Source of the DNA: Delphinapterus leucas | Lineage: Eukaryota > Chordata > Mammalia > Artiodactyla > Monodontidae | DNA: 64,000 nucleotides | Reading direction: 5' to 3' | Assembly (NCBI RefSeq): GCF_002288925.2 | Contig: NW_022098021.1 | Location: 31,595,834-31,659,833, forward strand | In this document: in pieces, positions 12,174 through 25,312 of the stretch | Layout: each line of letters starts with the position of its first letter | How positions within the stretch are numbered: the first letter of the stretch is position 1 | The notes under the pieces: generated by a model | What the model saw: only the letters and a program-made list of their open reading frames with translations | Database searches by the model: none | Told to the model about the DNA's origin: nothing | Position numbers and translations under genes: made by a program

Positions 12174-12187
12174 GGTAAAACTATTTG
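12174..12187. repeat. Target-site duplication, left copy
   Basis: GGTAAAACTATTTG; the partner at 12388-12401 differs by one base. Confidence 0.9.
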
Positions 12188-12390
12188 CATTCATTTTTTA
12201 CTCTGGCCCCTCACTGTTGTGGCCTCTCCCGTTGCAGAGCACAGGCTCCGAACGTACAGGCTCAGCGGCCATGGCTCACGGGCCCAGCCGCTCCGCGGCA
12301 TGTGGGATCTTCCTGGACCGGGGCACGAACCCGTGTCCCCTGCATCGGTAGGCGGACTCTCAACAACTGCGCCACAAGGGAAGCCCTGGC
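12188..12390 (-). mobile_element. CHR-2-type SINE, antisense
   Basis: On the minus strand this reads as a short CHR SINE: head cttcccttgtggcgcagttg, B box equivalent at about 12320-12335, then the GC-rich body ggccatgagccat-like and a short A tail at 12194-12199 (T-run on plus). It lacks the CHR-1 gatgaagagtggcccc tail. It is flanked by target-site duplications GGYAAAACTATTTG at 12174-12187 and 12388-12401 (one mismatch in 14), showing L1-mediated insertion. The coding frames crossing it are chance frames. Confidence 0.95.
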
Positions 12391-12401
12391 AAAACTATTT
12401 G
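12388..12401. repeat. Target-site duplication, right copy
   Basis: GGCAAAACTATTTG; pairs with 12174-12187. Confidence 0.9.
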
Positions 12402-15400
12402 AAGCATTCTTTCTTGGGCTGGCTTTTCTCCAAATGACAACTGATAATTAGGTAAGTGAATGAGACCATACTGTAACAACTGATTTTCTCTGATTAAAAT
12501 ACTGTAAGCATAATGATATATTGCAGAGGGAATAACCTTACCTATTGATGCTCACTACCTTCTTGTTGAGTTATCATTTAGTATTGAGTAAAGAAGCAGC
12601 TAAATGTACAAAGTTTAGGATCAAATGAAAATTACCCGAAGCTTTATGGGTAATTAGGTTGGGTTATATTAGGCAAGGGAGTATTCATTAGTTACAATGC
12701 AAACACTATGTGGTTACTAGACATTCGCATCCAGGCATGATTCCTAGTTCAGCCTTAATTACCTATTCACCAGATGATCAGTTTTGCAGCTGGGTGAAGA
12801 GGAATCCTCAGGAAACACTGTCATGTCACCCTGGAAATATGGTGACTAAAAGAGCAAGGGGCTGAGCAAAGCTTCACTATCTCTGAAGAAGAAAAGGGCT
12901 CTCTTTAGAATTCTTCTACCCACAGAGAGAACTTGATGCATCATTTGAGTAAGCAGTCTTCTACATGTGTTTTGAGGAAGTTTGTAAGAGGCCTTTTGCT
13001 CTAAAATATCAACCCTGGTGATTTCACCAGTACCATTTAGATTAATTTCCTCAAATATTGGATGTCGTTCAAATCAAGAGCCACAAGGTAAAACCTAAAT
13101 TCTGCCAGGTGGCCAGTATTTTAAATTGGCGTCAGCTTATAGTTAAGGTGCCCATTTAAGAAGGGTGATCATGTACAGCAGTTTAGCCAAGACAGTCCTG
13201 GTTTACACCCTTTGTCATGGCATAATCTTCAATAATGCCCCATTCACTCTTATTCTGGGTTACAGGATGATAAATGATATAATCTCTAAATAAATCTAAA
13301 GTCTGGTCAGGATTTGTGGTTTTAAATAACAGGAGCAACTCTGGTTAAATTAAGTTTTACACAAGAGCATCTGATTGGTTGAACTAAGACCAAATATTCA
13401 GCTACAGCTGCCAGAGATCAGGGAGAGCTTTTAGTCAGTGCTGCCTCCAAACAAGAGTTTGGGAGCAGACTAACCAAACCAGAAAAAGGGTTCAGAGTCT
13501 GACAGCTAAAAAAAAAAACAAAATTTCTCTTCCTTCTGGTTAACCTCTGATGTGTGGAATTATAATTTGATGTGACAACGTGTGTCTCATAAGGACATAA
13601 AGAGACATCAGTTAAATGGGAGAACCCCAGACCAATAAATTTTTCCTTCTTCATAGTGTTGCCTAGAAACAATCCTTTACAAGTCTAATCAGAACACGAT
13701 GTTCTGTAAATGGTTAGATGCCCTAAATTTGTTGATAGATCATTCAGATCTATAAAGCCCTAGAAAAATGTTATAGTAAATATTTCTGGAAATTTTATGT
13801 TAATTACTCCATTAAACATTCATTTCCCTAATATATGAGGATTACCCTAATGTTCTTGTTAGTATACTTATTTATTAGACATATGTGGTACCTTTGTAAA
13901 ATGCTATAGTTTCAATTTTTTAGCAATCCTTAGCTAAAAAGTGTTTGTGTGAAGCTGCAGTTTGATTTTTAAATGCAAAATGTTGTTTTTATAAATTAAT
14001 GACTGCTTTATTGAAGATGGTGGAAATATTTAATTTCCTATAAAAGTTTGGAAAAGGGATCAGAGACCATCAATGATACTTTGGAATGAAAACAAGCTCA
14101 ATTCATAGATAGTAATAAAAAAACTTGTCCTGTGCTATACCAAATATATTGATAGAAAATAAAATTTAGCTGTTATTTAAACACATAATCATTTGTATTA
14201 AGATTGTTTAAAATACTATTATACAATATTAAAATACACATTATACCACATTCAAGAAAGACACTTTGATTTTTGTGTGGTAAGGAAACACACATCTCTC
14301 TGAGAATAATAATTTATCGAAGTTTCAACAAATGCACATTCATGGAATACACTCAGAAAACAAGGAGAAAATAAGACAGTATTAATCCCCAGTAATTGGA
14401 ATAGTGATTTGGGAATTGAACAGCCTTCATTCCGCTTACTAATTCTTTATGTAACCATAGGCTGGCAGCTAAAATTCTGCTTACCTTAATGTCTAAATCA
14501 GTAGTATGACTGTAATATATCTTTTATTAATACTAAATCCTGTTCCACCATTAAATATGGCTTAACTTTAATTTTGAAGGCTTAAAACAAAAATAAATGT
14601 GTCATATGTGGACTTATAGCTGGGCCCATGTACAGTTTAAGATAAAACACATCTTTCATAAAAGCATTTTCTCTGGCAGACCTATTAGAACTATGCTTAA
14701 ACATTCTATGTCCTCTCTAAATGTTCTTCCTTTACCTCTATATTTCTTGATTGACGATGAAAACAAACTCCAGAGACATGTTAAGAATGATCCCTATATA
14801 GATTTTGCACTGTAAAATAAATGCCTAATCGCAGCAGGATTATTTGTAAGTGATCCATCCTAATAGAAGGGAAACATAAGACAGTCTATCAATTCTGCCA
14901 CTACAATTCCTTCAGAACATGAACGATTGCTAATTGTATGCTTAAAAAAAAGAAAAATTCTGAGAGTAATATTGACTCCCTTCAAACTGGGAACTGATGA
15001 GCTCCATGCCAATAAAATATAAACACTTCACAGTTTATTACACTGTTCACCTGAAAAAGAAACAAAACAATGTCAATATTAAATAAAATTTTAGCCAAAA
15101 CAGGACTTATTTAAACATATGGGATTATTATATTATGTTCAATATGTTGTATATTATTCTATGTCAAAAGTCATAATAATTTTACCAAATATTAAATGAA
15201 ATAATCTTATGATTTTCAGGTGAGTATAGAGATGCACTTAAAAATGAAGTTAAATCTAAGCAAAGACATAACATTTATTCTCTGAGTTACCACCAGCCCA
15301 CTAACCAACTTGAACCAGTTACTAGAAGTTAGGCTAAAACAACTTCTCCCTAAGTAATTGAAGAAATAACATGATAAATTCGTTATATACTCAAAGTAGC

Positions 15401-16784
15401 TACAACATCAAAGCTCACAAACTTAAGTGCATATAGTGATAAATACAGAGAAAGAGAAACAGCATAATTCATATGTATTCTATGTGTACTAAAAGCCTTT
15501 GTAATATTCTTTTTATCTATATGAATGTAAGTTCTTCAAGCTTTCACAGAACTTTACTATCTTTTTTCAATGCAAAGCTAAAGAACAAAATTACATACTT
15601 TTTAGGATGATAAAGCAGAGACATTAAACAGTATTTAGTATTTATTGCCTATGTCATTGGCAAAGTTCTTAAAAGCCAAAGTCAAGATTTAAGAGTTCTG
15701 TGTTCCACGTCTTGCCACAAATACTAGAACATTTTATTCCATAGATATGATGATTGCATTGTCTAATAATACCATGTGAGGCTGACTATTTTGTGAGTGA
15801 TCACGAATTCAAACAGAAACTTTCCCATAGTGAATCCAAATAAAAACATCCAATTAAATACCTTTCAATTAAAACATGCCATTCCAGAGCCCAGTATCTA
15901 TTTCAAAACTTTCTTCACTATGAATTTCCAGATCGCTTAATACCTGATCTTATTCCAACTACTTTATCCTTTTCATTTATTTCTTGGCCTATGTATATCT
16001 GAGATTCTAAATCTCTTAATTATACAAGTAGGATTCTCAAGGAGGATAAAATACAGTCAGAATTCATTCCAACGATGCCACTAATACATAACAGAGAGAA
16101 CTAATGGGTATAGCTCAGAGACCTAAGCAATAATTACTCTTATGAATTATATTGTGTGAATTAAATATAGATGCATGAGTAATAATATATTCATGTATAT
16201 ATTTTTTAAAGTAGATTTGTATTGACTTTCACAGAGAACAAATGATTTAAATTTTAAGGAAAACATACTGTGTGACAAGAGTACTATTCTACACTTGTAA
16301 AGTCTAATAACATACCAGACCTACAAATAATTTTCTCTTGTTGGTATAACATCAGGATATACAAAAATAAATAAAAGATAAAATACTTTTTCTCTTCTTT
16401 TTTACTTGTTTTTTATTTCTGTTTTTCTGCAAAACTGGACCCCTCCCTATATGTACAGTACTTCCAATATAGTCAAGACTTCCCTCTTGTGGCTGGTTGA
16501 TGTCAATATATAACTCCTTTATCTTTTAAGTGACCAATTTCTTAAATTGTTTCAACAAGGAAGATGAAAAGAACCAAACTGCATAGTTTAAGATACATGA
16601 AATCAAAGATGAATAATATCTAATTCCAGTAAGCTTATTAGATTCTCTGAAATACTTCAGATTTTAAAATAATCCAGTTAAATTCCCAGTATTCTTTCTG
16701 ACAGTTGACTTAAAACCTTTGCATTCCTGAGTGTGGATATCTTTCTTCTGCTCCTGGCTCACATTTCAAGGGATATTATTTTAT
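12402..16784. other. AT-rich unique sequence
   Basis: No gene, exon or recent repeat was recognised in this 4.4 kb. A patch at 13155-13290 (gggtgatcatgtacagcag, gacagtcctggtttacac, gataaatgatataatc) resembles an old interspersed repeat that I cannot name. Elsewhere the composition is uniformly AT-rich. Confidence 0.5.
13155..13290. repeat. Possible ancient interspersed repeat, unnamed
   Basis: gggtgatcatgtacagcagt, gacagtcctggtttacaccc and attcactcttattctgggt occur in the order of a repeat I have met elsewhere in mammals, but family and orientation are uncertain. Confidence 0.35.
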
Positions 16785-16795
16785 AAAAAGGTACT
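16785..16795. repeat. Target-site duplication, left copy
   Basis: AAAAAGGTACT, identical to 16994-17004. Confidence 0.9.
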
Positions 16796-16998
16796 GGTCT
16801 TCCCTGGTGGTGCAGTGGTTGAGAGTCCGCCTAACGATGCAGGGGGCGTGGGTTCGTGCCCCGGTCTGGGGGTGTCCCGCGTGCCGCGGAGCGGCTGGTC
16901 CCGTGGGCCGTGGCCGCTGGGCCTGCGCGTCCAGAGCCTGTGCTCCGCGGCGGGGGAGGCCACAGCGGTGAGAGGCCCGCGTACAGAAAAAAAAAAAA
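16796..16998 (+). mobile_element. CHR-2-type SINE
   Basis: This is a short CHR SINE with A box TGGTGCAGTGG at 16808-16818 and B box GGTTCGTGCCC at 16851-16861. The body is very GC- and CpG-rich (gtgccgcggagcggctgg), and a pure A tail lies at 16987-16998. Direct repeats AAAAAGGTACT at 16785-16795 and 16994-17004 are the target-site duplication. The high CpG retention points to a young insertion or to a methylation-spared copy. It is the sharpest GC spike in the window. Confidence 0.96.
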
Positions 16999-17004
16999 GG
17001 TACT
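16994..17004. repeat. Target-site duplication, right copy
   Basis: AAAAAGGTACT, partly merged with the SINE A tail. Confidence 0.85.
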
Positions 17005-19914
17005 TTAATGGTTTCTGAAATCAAATATTTCCTTTGTTTAGACTACCTTTTTCAGCCCTACTCTAAGTGGAAAAAAAAAAAAAAAAAGGAGGGAGAACAA
17101 TGTCCTTTTAATTAACATTTTTGCTTTGAAAACACAAAAAATCTGATTTCCTCAGATTTAGAACTTATTGGGTAGAAATAATAAATGAGAAGAAAAACGT
17201 TAACCTTTAATTCACAAGCATATTTGAGTTAGAATAACAACTCCACTTGCAAACAACAGGTAAAATCATTCAAAAAAAAAAAAACTAAAGGGAAATGAAG
17301 AGAAATTGAAGACTCAATTTATGTGACTTGCTTTACCATTCATATTTCAATTAATACTCGTATAACCCTCTGACTATATTACAAACTACCATCTTGTAGA
17401 TAAGGAAATTGTTGTTTCGATAATTTCCATGAATAATCCCTAACCTGGACTGTTACACTATCCAAAAATTAAATGCTATATTAGTATTCCTAAACAATTT
17501 TCTCATTTTTATGCCTATATTTTTTTCTATCTAAGCTTTACTTTCAACTAAAAATGAAGACTATTGAGATAAAAAGGCTAAATAGTTTGACCAAAATTAC
17601 AGACAAAAATTATGGTCCAGTTATGAAATAAATCACATGGATTCTTTAACTCAAAAGAAAAATATTAAATATACATATCCTTTTTTGGCAATAGGCTTTA
17701 CCTCATTCTAGCTGAGATAACTATTTCTTGGATGCTGTGAAAAAACACCTATGCAGAGTGAAGTAAAAATAACAGAGGTGCTTTAGCAGATGTGTTTGGT
17801 GTGAGTTTCAAAAGCAGTCCGTTTTATGATAAGAGGGAATACAAAATTCTAAAAAAATAAAATTGCAAAGAACTGCAGGTAATATATTTGAACATTTCTA
17901 TAAAACTAAAACTTAAGGATAGACACAATCCACTGAAAAGACTTTTGAATTATTAACAAGCTTGTCAGCATTTGCTATTTCAGTACAGTCTAGAAGGCTG
18001 GTTGCTGTGCCTCCTCTTTGATAAGGTTTAAGAAAAATCACTTTAATGCAGAATTTCTTTGAGGTAATGTTTATACCATCGTCCATCACGTGTGATGAAT
18101 TCCAAAACATGATTATGACAATTTAGAGGACTTTTCCTTTTAATAATTGTTTTAAAAAAGGCAGATTTGAAAATAATGTAAAAATGAAATGTTTCTTCTG
18201 AGAATGAAAAATATCCTACAGGAATTAGTATGTTAAAAAAAAGAAAAACTTCTTTAGAGTCACCTGGAAAGTTATAATAGATCATCATTGATTGTTTTTA
18301 AGTTTATTTTCTTTGCAGCAATCTGTTTCCAGTGACGCATAAGGAAATCCACTCTAGGAATGAATAATATGTAACAGCGGTGGAAGCCTGCCTTTATTAA
18401 AAATGTTATTTTCCCCTGTACTTTAATGAACAGGAAATGATCTAAGAAAGATTTCTCGCTAATGCTAAGAGATTTTAACTTAATACTTAACATGAAGACT
18501 TCCTTCAGAGCTGAACATGCTTTTTGAGCTTCAAATTGTTTGAGTTATCTTTAATTCTGTCGGAAATAAAGCATGAGATAGTAAAATTTGCTATATCTGA
18601 GAAAAACCATTTGTCTTAATTCAGTGTCATAGAGAATCTTTCAGAGAAATATCAAGGATTGTCAAATGCTGTTAAACCAATGGACCATATTAGATTTATA
18701 CCATGATGCATACTTCTACTGAAAGCAATATTGTATTAGTAGAAAATGCAATAGACTTGGATACAGAAGACAAATCTGGCCATATATTTGTTATAAGGTA
18801 TGCACTCATAAGTTCTCTATTCATTTCAATTGTCACAAAGTACCACATGCATCTTAACTAAACTCTCTATGGTTTCAAAAAAAGAGAGATCTAATGCACA
18901 CTATAATAATAAAGACACTTTTGTAAAATAGGTCTTGTCTGCAAGGGCTCAACTAGATATTAGACCATGAAATACCTGAGTTATTACTACTACAATAGCG
19001 ACAAGTTAATTAGTGCATTCAAATTTCAGTTGAGAACTCTGTTGTGGTGGGAAAAAGTGTCTGTGTTTCTTTGTTTTTTTGTTTTGCCATACTTAGCAAC
19101 CATATTTCAAGGTTTCAACCTACTTATATACTCTTGGCCACTTAGGTTATCCTCCAAGTTATATTTTTTACAATTAAGCCATCCAGACTTATAAAAGAAA
19201 TATTGAGTCTTAGAATAGAATAGAAATAGTCTTAGAAAAAAATACTCTATCAAAAAATGGAAAATTGTAATAGACAAACTTGGAAACCAAACAGCTATGA
19301 AAAATAAATCAAAGAAACTTTCATAAATGAATTTATGAAATTGTTATAAATGAATTTTAGGAAATATTAATAATGCAGTAATTTAATATAATGTATTATA
19401 TTTTCAAAATTTATTCAAGTAAATTGTGTCAGTCATTTTTAACAACTCTTTAAGCTAAGATTTATTGTATCCATTTTAAATATATTAAATTTGTAAATTG
19501 TTGTAAGCTTAGGCATATTAGGGAGCAATGGAATAGATTCTAGACTGATAGGTTTGCATTTCATAAAAAGTATGAAACCAGCTATGTGTTCCCTGAACAA
19601 ATATATGACATCATTAAAAAATACCAACACTATGTCTCTAAAGACTATGATATAAAATGACATTGAAGAAATTGGAAATGCTTATTCTCAAGAAAAGAAA
19701 AATTGCAGAAGATAGATTTAGAATGGCTGTTTTGTGGGATAGAGCTATTCCTTCTTTTTTCCAAAGAGCTGAATGATAATCATCAGGAATCAGTCACGGG
19801 GAAGACTGTGTGTGCTCAAATGTCTAACAATGTTTCCTAGAGGGGAGAGCTCCCCATCTCTGGAAGTATTCATAGTCTAAACATCTCAGAAAGAGCACAG
19901 AGAAAGGATTTCTG
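17005..19914. other. AT-rich unique sequence
   Basis: No gene, exon or recognised repeat. It includes a pure A run at about 17071-17087 and another near 17272. The block 17900-18500 is less AT-simple than its neighbours but shows no coding signature. Confidence 0.5.
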
Positions 19915-20105
19915 AACTGGAGTTCTAGAGTCAGAGTCTTGAGCTTGGATCCCAGTTCTACCACTGGGAAGGTGAACTTGAGCACTGGAGGTTAATGAAA
20001 GTTGTTACATCATAAGGTTTTGAGGATTAAATGAAATAAGATATGAAAATCACTTAATGCAGTATGATAAGACATCAGTAAATTTTATGTATTATTATTT
20101 CACAC
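19915..20105 (+). repeat. MIR SINE
   Basis: ggagttctagagtcagagtc, gcttggatcccagttctacc, gggaaggtgaacttgagc, aggttttgaggattaaatg and attattatt occur in MIR order on the plus strand. The central segment is shortened. Confidence 0.75.
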
Positions 20106-20844
20106 ACACATAAACCCCTTTCTGCTTACAAGGTATTTACAGGTCAATTCCTATACATTAAGCAGTAAATTGCCACCTAAAGTATAAAGACAAATAAGAC
20201 AGTCTGATTTTGAGGAGCTCATTTTTCTCAAAGTAAATGAAATGCCAAATCGTTTCAAGATGGCCTGACAGGTGCTAACCAGGAAGTGTGGGAGAAGAGA
20301 GGAGGCAGGCACTGGGCTCATCTGAATTTCTAAGCAGGTGACAGGAGGCCACACATTTTGGGTGTTTCCAAAATATGTAAATTGATAATTTCTACAAGTA
20401 GCTAACCTCACTATTACTTGAAACTTCATATGTAACTATTAGAAGGTAGCCTAGTTCCCAGTAATGACTTCAAAATTTCTGTATAGAAAGGGCTGTAAAT
20501 GAAGTTGAAAAGCAGAACTAGAGCATTTATCTGAAAGCTATAGTCCCATGGCAAGCACATTAATTTTTAAATTACGATGTGTTGTTATTGGGATGGGTTT
20601 GAGAAAAGTGACAGAAATCGTGAAGGTCATAAAGCCCACAAGCTGTCCTTTGGTGCCACCACTGCCAGCTTTATACTACAAAACACAACTTTATCATTTT
20701 TGGCATTTCTTGAAATATTTTATTAAAACCTAAATTCAAAAAAAAAAAAAACTGTAATTTTGACAAGATTACCTTTCTCTTGCTATAGTGCACTATTTAA
20801 CATGACCAGGTTTTCCCTATGCTTGGAGAACCCTATCCACTGGC
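20106..20844. other. Unassigned unique sequence
   Basis: Nothing recognisable; an A run lies at 20738-20750. Confidence 0.45.
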
Positions 20845-21095
20845 TCCCTTTTTCAGGGTCTTTTCCATTCTTCAAGTACCCATTGAATACCATGTTCTCT
20901 GATTCTTCTTAAAAAATGGATCTTTTATGGAATGCCATACAAATATCATTCTTATGTTCTACCACAATTTTCATTAAATAGATATTTTGTAGTTTTCTTA
21001 TTTTCTGAGTCTTATTGATCGATGCATCATCACTCACAACGCCTAAAATTGTACTTTGCTCCATAAACGTTTGTTAAATAGTGAAATTGAATAGC
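20845..21095 (+). repeat. L2 3' region
   Basis: tcagggtcttttccattcttc, accatgttctctgattc and a 3' end like ctccataaacgtttgttaaata are consistent with a diverged L2 3'UTR in sense orientation. Confidence 0.5.
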
Positions 21096-22184
21096 CCTTG
21101 CTTATCTCAGTTTAATAGTAAAAGAGGTAAATAAGTAGCTATAGCAAATATTAATAATTTTATGTAATTCTAGTTTTAAAAACTCTCACAATATAATTTG
21201 TGCTCAAATAATGTGGTTCAGAAAAATGACTAGTTTTATACTTCCATCAAATTCCTTTGTCACGTGATTGTTAAGTTGCAAATCAGTAGCCAATATCCTG
21301 TGTTTCAGTCTTGCCCTTTGATAAAGCTGTATAAATTACATGAATCATAGAAAATAAAAGGGTAAATTGTGCATTATCAAAATCATAGAGCTAGCAAATA
21401 AAAACAATTAATTGGCATATGATTTTGAGCCAAAATTTCATTATGGCTCCCATGTTATTCTAATATATATAAGGGGCAATCAATCTTTTTCTTAGGTCAT
21501 TAGTAGCTCCTAAGAAATATGTTATATACAAATTTTAAAATTATAAAACTAATAGAAAGGGATTAGTGAAGCAAATATGTCTTAAAATTTTTAAAAATTG
21601 CATTGCAACACACTGTTCAAAAACCTATTTCCCTCAAAGAAAATTTCCAATTTTGACATTTGGATGATTGAATGTCTATTTGTAATTCCTGCAGAGAATA
21701 TCTATAACTGTGATGGAAATTTTGTGATGAGTCTTAGAAACTTCAGCACTTTAGCTAGCCTTAGGGTAAAGACAGCCAGTATGTTAGAATAGTATAGAAG
21801 TTTATTAACAAATCTATTTGCTCTAAGCTAGTAAATATATACCATTGTTTCTCACTTTCACCTGCTTTGCCTGTACTCCTTTTTCCTTTCTCAATTTTTT
21901 ATTCTAATTCTATTTTAGTTTAATAATGTTCACCTAAAGCAACACTTTCTTAAATGAGTGGCATGAAACAGTAGTTCCATGATATGTTCTACAATAAAAT
22001 GGACCCATAGTCAAATAAGCCTGGAAAAAACTACATAACCCATTACCCTTTAGAAATTCAATGTGTGCATTAGTATATTAAAAGTCCTGAGAAATCATAT
22101 AGTAAAGAAAGCTCTTTAACATGATTAGCCAACATTTTTCAAATTTATATGACTTTTACCATGTAACTTATTAGAAATAATGAG
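21096..22184. other. AT-rich unique sequence
   Basis: No gene or nameable repeat was seen. Confidence 0.45.
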
Positions 22185-22390
22185 AATTGATTATGTACCA
22201 TGGACCTCATTAAGCACTTTACCTGCATTCTATCATTTAATCATCATAACCACTCTAGGAGATATGTATTATTATTACCCAGGTTTGCAGATGAGTGAAT
22301 AAAAGCTTTGCTAAATTAAGAATTTGCTGAAATTGATAGAACTGATAAGACTCAGGGCTGACTTGACTCAAGAATTCATGCATGTATTCA
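22185..22390 (-). repeat. MIR SINE, antisense
   Basis: gattatgtaccatggacctc, taagcactttacctgc, taatcatcataaccactctagg and ttattattacccaggtttgcag follow reversed MIR order. Confidence 0.75.
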
Positions 22391-22979
22391 CCATCCTCTT
22401 CTGTCCCAATATAATTACACCATTTTATAAAAGCTATTTTAGATTTAATGGGAAAGGGACATAAAACAAGGGTGCTAGAGAAGTTCTTGTTCAAATCATG
22501 CTTTTGCTTTGAAAAATACTATTTGAAGGAAAAGTATGGTAGCATTTTAACAATTATCTTAGCTCCAAACTAAAAAGAAAGCCCAAAGAATTCAAAAGTT
22601 CTTATTTATTCTTGATATATATTTCTCTGGGCTACACCAATGCTCTTTAATAAGATTTTCACCTTCACTTTCTTCTTAGCTGCTTGATATCTGCTCCATT
22701 CTTTCTTTTCTTTTATTCATGTTTACCTTACAATTTTCGTATTTTGTTTACAGTTCATATTCACCAAGTGCTGAGTAATGGTTCAGTTGAAGGTCAAACT
22801 TAGTCTTCTCTGATGCTTCTGCTTAATACATGTTTCCTTAAATACTTGTTTCTATTTAAAGCCAATCAAGCTCAACAATTAAAAAAGGAAACTAAATGAT
22901 TGATTATATTTATAGTGAATTCACATAATAAACTATCAGGTTTTAAAGAGATTTGGGGATTCAGGTAACTTCAGTAAAC
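22391..22979. other. AT-rich unique sequence
   Basis: Nothing recognisable. Confidence 0.45.
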
Positions 22980-23170
22980 TCTTTGTGTTGGATAATATAC
23001 CAGACACAGGATAAAAATTAAAGTGAGATGTGGATTCTGTCTTCAAGGAACAAAGAATCTTGTGGTGAAAAAAGTTACATAACAAATACAATTCTATTAC
23101 TATAATACAGAGAGTGAGAAGTAGAATGAATGTGATATGCATGGAGAATTGGGGTCTCACAGAAAGAAAA
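22980..23170 (-). repeat. L2 3' region, antisense
   Basis: ccagacacaggataaaaatt, ctgtcttcaaggaacaaag and tactataatacagagagtgag follow the reversed L2 3' region. Confidence 0.5.
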
Positions 23171-23211
23171 TATCTCTTTCTGATTTTTGAAAGATCAATC
23201 AGTTAGCCAAA

Positions 23212-23720
23212 TGAATGCAGCTCAATATCAAAACAACAAACAACGCACTCAAAAAATGGGGAGAATACCTAAACAGACATTTCTCCAAAGAAGACATACA
23301 GATGGCCAAGAGGCACATGAAAGGATGCTCAACATCACTAATCATTAGAGAAATGCAAATCAAAACCACAATGAGGTATCACCTCATGCTGCTCAGAATG
23401 ACCATCAACAAAAATTCTAGAAACAATAAGTGCCAGAGACGGTGTGAAGAAAAGGGAGCCCTCTTGCACTGCTGGTGAGAATGTAAATTGATACAGCCAT
23501 TATGGAGAACAGTACAGAGGTTCCTTAGAAAACTAAAAATAGAACTACCGTATGACCCAGCAATCTCACTACTGGGCATATACCCTAAGAAAACCACAAT
23601 TCAGAAAGATTCATGTACCAAAATATTCATTGCAGCTCTATTTACAATAGTCAGGACATGGAAGAAACCTAAGTGTCCACTGACAGATGAATGGATTAAG
23701 AAGATGTGGTACATATATAA
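23212..23720 (+). mobile_element. LINE-1 fragment: C-terminal part of ORF2
   Basis: This fragment encodes the L1 ORF2 carboxy-terminal region: [20 protein letters not shown] at about 23250, [19 protein letters not shown] near 23330, and after a frame change [14 protein letters not shown] near 23550, then EWIKKMW. The same stretch recurs at 28478-28983 in the following L1, so the two copies are direct repeats about 5.26 kb apart. The fragment begins inside ORF2 (a 5' truncation) and stops at gtggtacatatata, short of the ORF2 stop and with no 3'UTR or poly-A. That missing end is not what retrotransposition leaves. Confidence 0.9.
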
Positions 23721-23724
23721 AATT

Positions 23725-24374
23725 TCTGCAAAGCTGGAACTCCCAGCTTGGGGTCTCGTCCATCTGCCATCACGGAACTGCCCCAAAGCCCGAGGGGAGG
23801 GTGGGCTCACTGAGGCTGGTGGCTCTGGAGGGGTGTGGTGGCTGAAGCCGCAACAGTCCTGGGGGACTGCGGACCAGCCGTGTGGAGGATAGGCTGTTGG
23901 TGCTCCAGTCAGGCATCAGGGTTGTGCCTCTGAGGTGGGAGAGGTAACTTCAGGACACTGGTCCACAAGAGACCTCCCAGCTCCACGTAATATCAAACAG
24001 CAAAAATTTCCCAGAGATCTCCATCTCAACACCAACACCCAGCTTCACTCAAAGACCAGCAAGCTACAGTGCTGGACACCCTATGCCAAACAACTAGCAA
24101 GACAGGAACACAGCCTCATGCATTACAGAGAGACTGCCTAAAATCATAATAAGGCCACAAACACCCCAAAACACACCACCAGACGTGGACCTGCCCACCA
24201 GAAAGACAAGATCTAGCCTCATCTACCAGAACACAGGAACTAGTCCCCTCCACCAGGAAGCCTACACAACCCACTGAACCAACCTTAGCCACTAGGGACA
24301 GACACCAAAAACAATGGGAACTATGAACGTGCAGCCTGCAAAAAGGAAGTCACAAAAACAGTAAGATAAGCAAA
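23725..24374 (+). promoter_or_regulatory. LINE-1 5'UTR (internal Pol II promoter region)
   Basis: GC-rich from 23731 to about 23960 (ggaactcccagcttgggg, ccccaaagcccgagggg), then A-rich up to the ORF1 start. The ORF1-proximal 400 bp match the 5'UTR of the minus-strand L1 (46173-46640), for example ggagatctccatctc-like, caaacaactagcaagacagg and ccaggaagcctacacaa. The upstream 230 bp do not match that L1, so the two elements have different promoter modules. Confidence 0.75.
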
Positions 24375-25254
24375 ATGAGAAGACAGAAAAAATACACAGC
24401 AGATAAAGGAGCAAGGTAAAAACCCAACAGACCTAATAAATGAAGAGGAAATAGACAGTCTACCTGAAAAAGAATTCAGAATAATGATAGTAAAGATGAT
24501 CCAAAATCTTGGAAATAGTATAGAGAAAATGCAAGAACATTTAACAAGGACCTGGAAGAACTAAAGAGGAGACAAGCAATGATGAACAACATTAACCATA
24601 CTCCAGCAGGGATCAATAGCAGAATAACTGAGGCAGAAGAATGGATAAGTGATCTGGAAGATAAAATAGTGAAAATAACTACTGCAGAGCAGAATAAAGA
24701 AAAAAGCATGCAAAGAACTGAGGACAGTCCCAGAGACCTCTGGACAACATTAAGCACACCAACATTCTAATTATAGGGGTTCCAGAAGAAGAAGAGGAAA
24801 AGAAAGGGACTGAGAAAGTATATGAAGAGATTATAGTTGAAAACTTCCATAATATGGGAAAGGAAATAGTTAATCAAGTGCAGGAAGCAAAGAGAGTCTT
24901 ATACAGGATAAATCCAAGGAGAAGCACGCCAAGACACACATTAATCAAACTGTCAAAAATTAAATACAAAGCAAGCATATTAAAAGCAGCAAGGGAAAAA
25001 CAACAAATAACACACAAGGGAATCCCCATAAGGTTAACAGCTGATCTTTCAGCAGAAAGTTTGCAAGCCAGAGGGATTGGCAGGACATATTTAAAGTGAT
25101 GAAGGAGAAAAACCTACAACCAAGATTACTCTAAGCAGCAAGGATCTCATTAAGGTTTGATGGAGGAATTAAAACCTTTACAGACAAGCAAAAGCTGAGA
25201 GAGTTCAGCACCACCAAACCAGCTTTACAACAAATACGAAAGGAACCTCTCTAG
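24375..25254 (+). pseudogene. LINE-1 ORF1 (broken)
   Basis: ORF1p is a trimeric RNA-binding chaperone that coats L1 RNA. The start ATG at 24375-24377 opens MRRQKK-like sequence. The middle encodes a coiled coil (ITEAEEWISDLEDKIVKITT at about 24620) and the end the C-terminal domain (STPRHTLIKLSKIKYK at about 24925; IRLTADLSAESLQA at about 25035). The stop is TAG at 25252-25254. The start-to-stop span is 880 nt, which is not a multiple of three, so at least one frameshift is present. The reading is split over several frames. Confidence 0.9.
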
Positions 25255-25312
25255 GTAAGAAACACAAGAGAAGGAAAAGACCTACAATAACAAACCCAAA
25301 ACAATTAAGAAA

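Noticed and set aside
12051..12437. 128-codon open frame
   Set aside because: Most of it is the antisense of a CHR SINE, which is non-coding. No domain.
23488..23892. 134-codon open frame
   Set aside because: It runs from an L1 ORF2 fragment across the junction into the next L1's 5'UTR. Only its first part is real L1 coding sequence; the fusion is a by-product of the junction.
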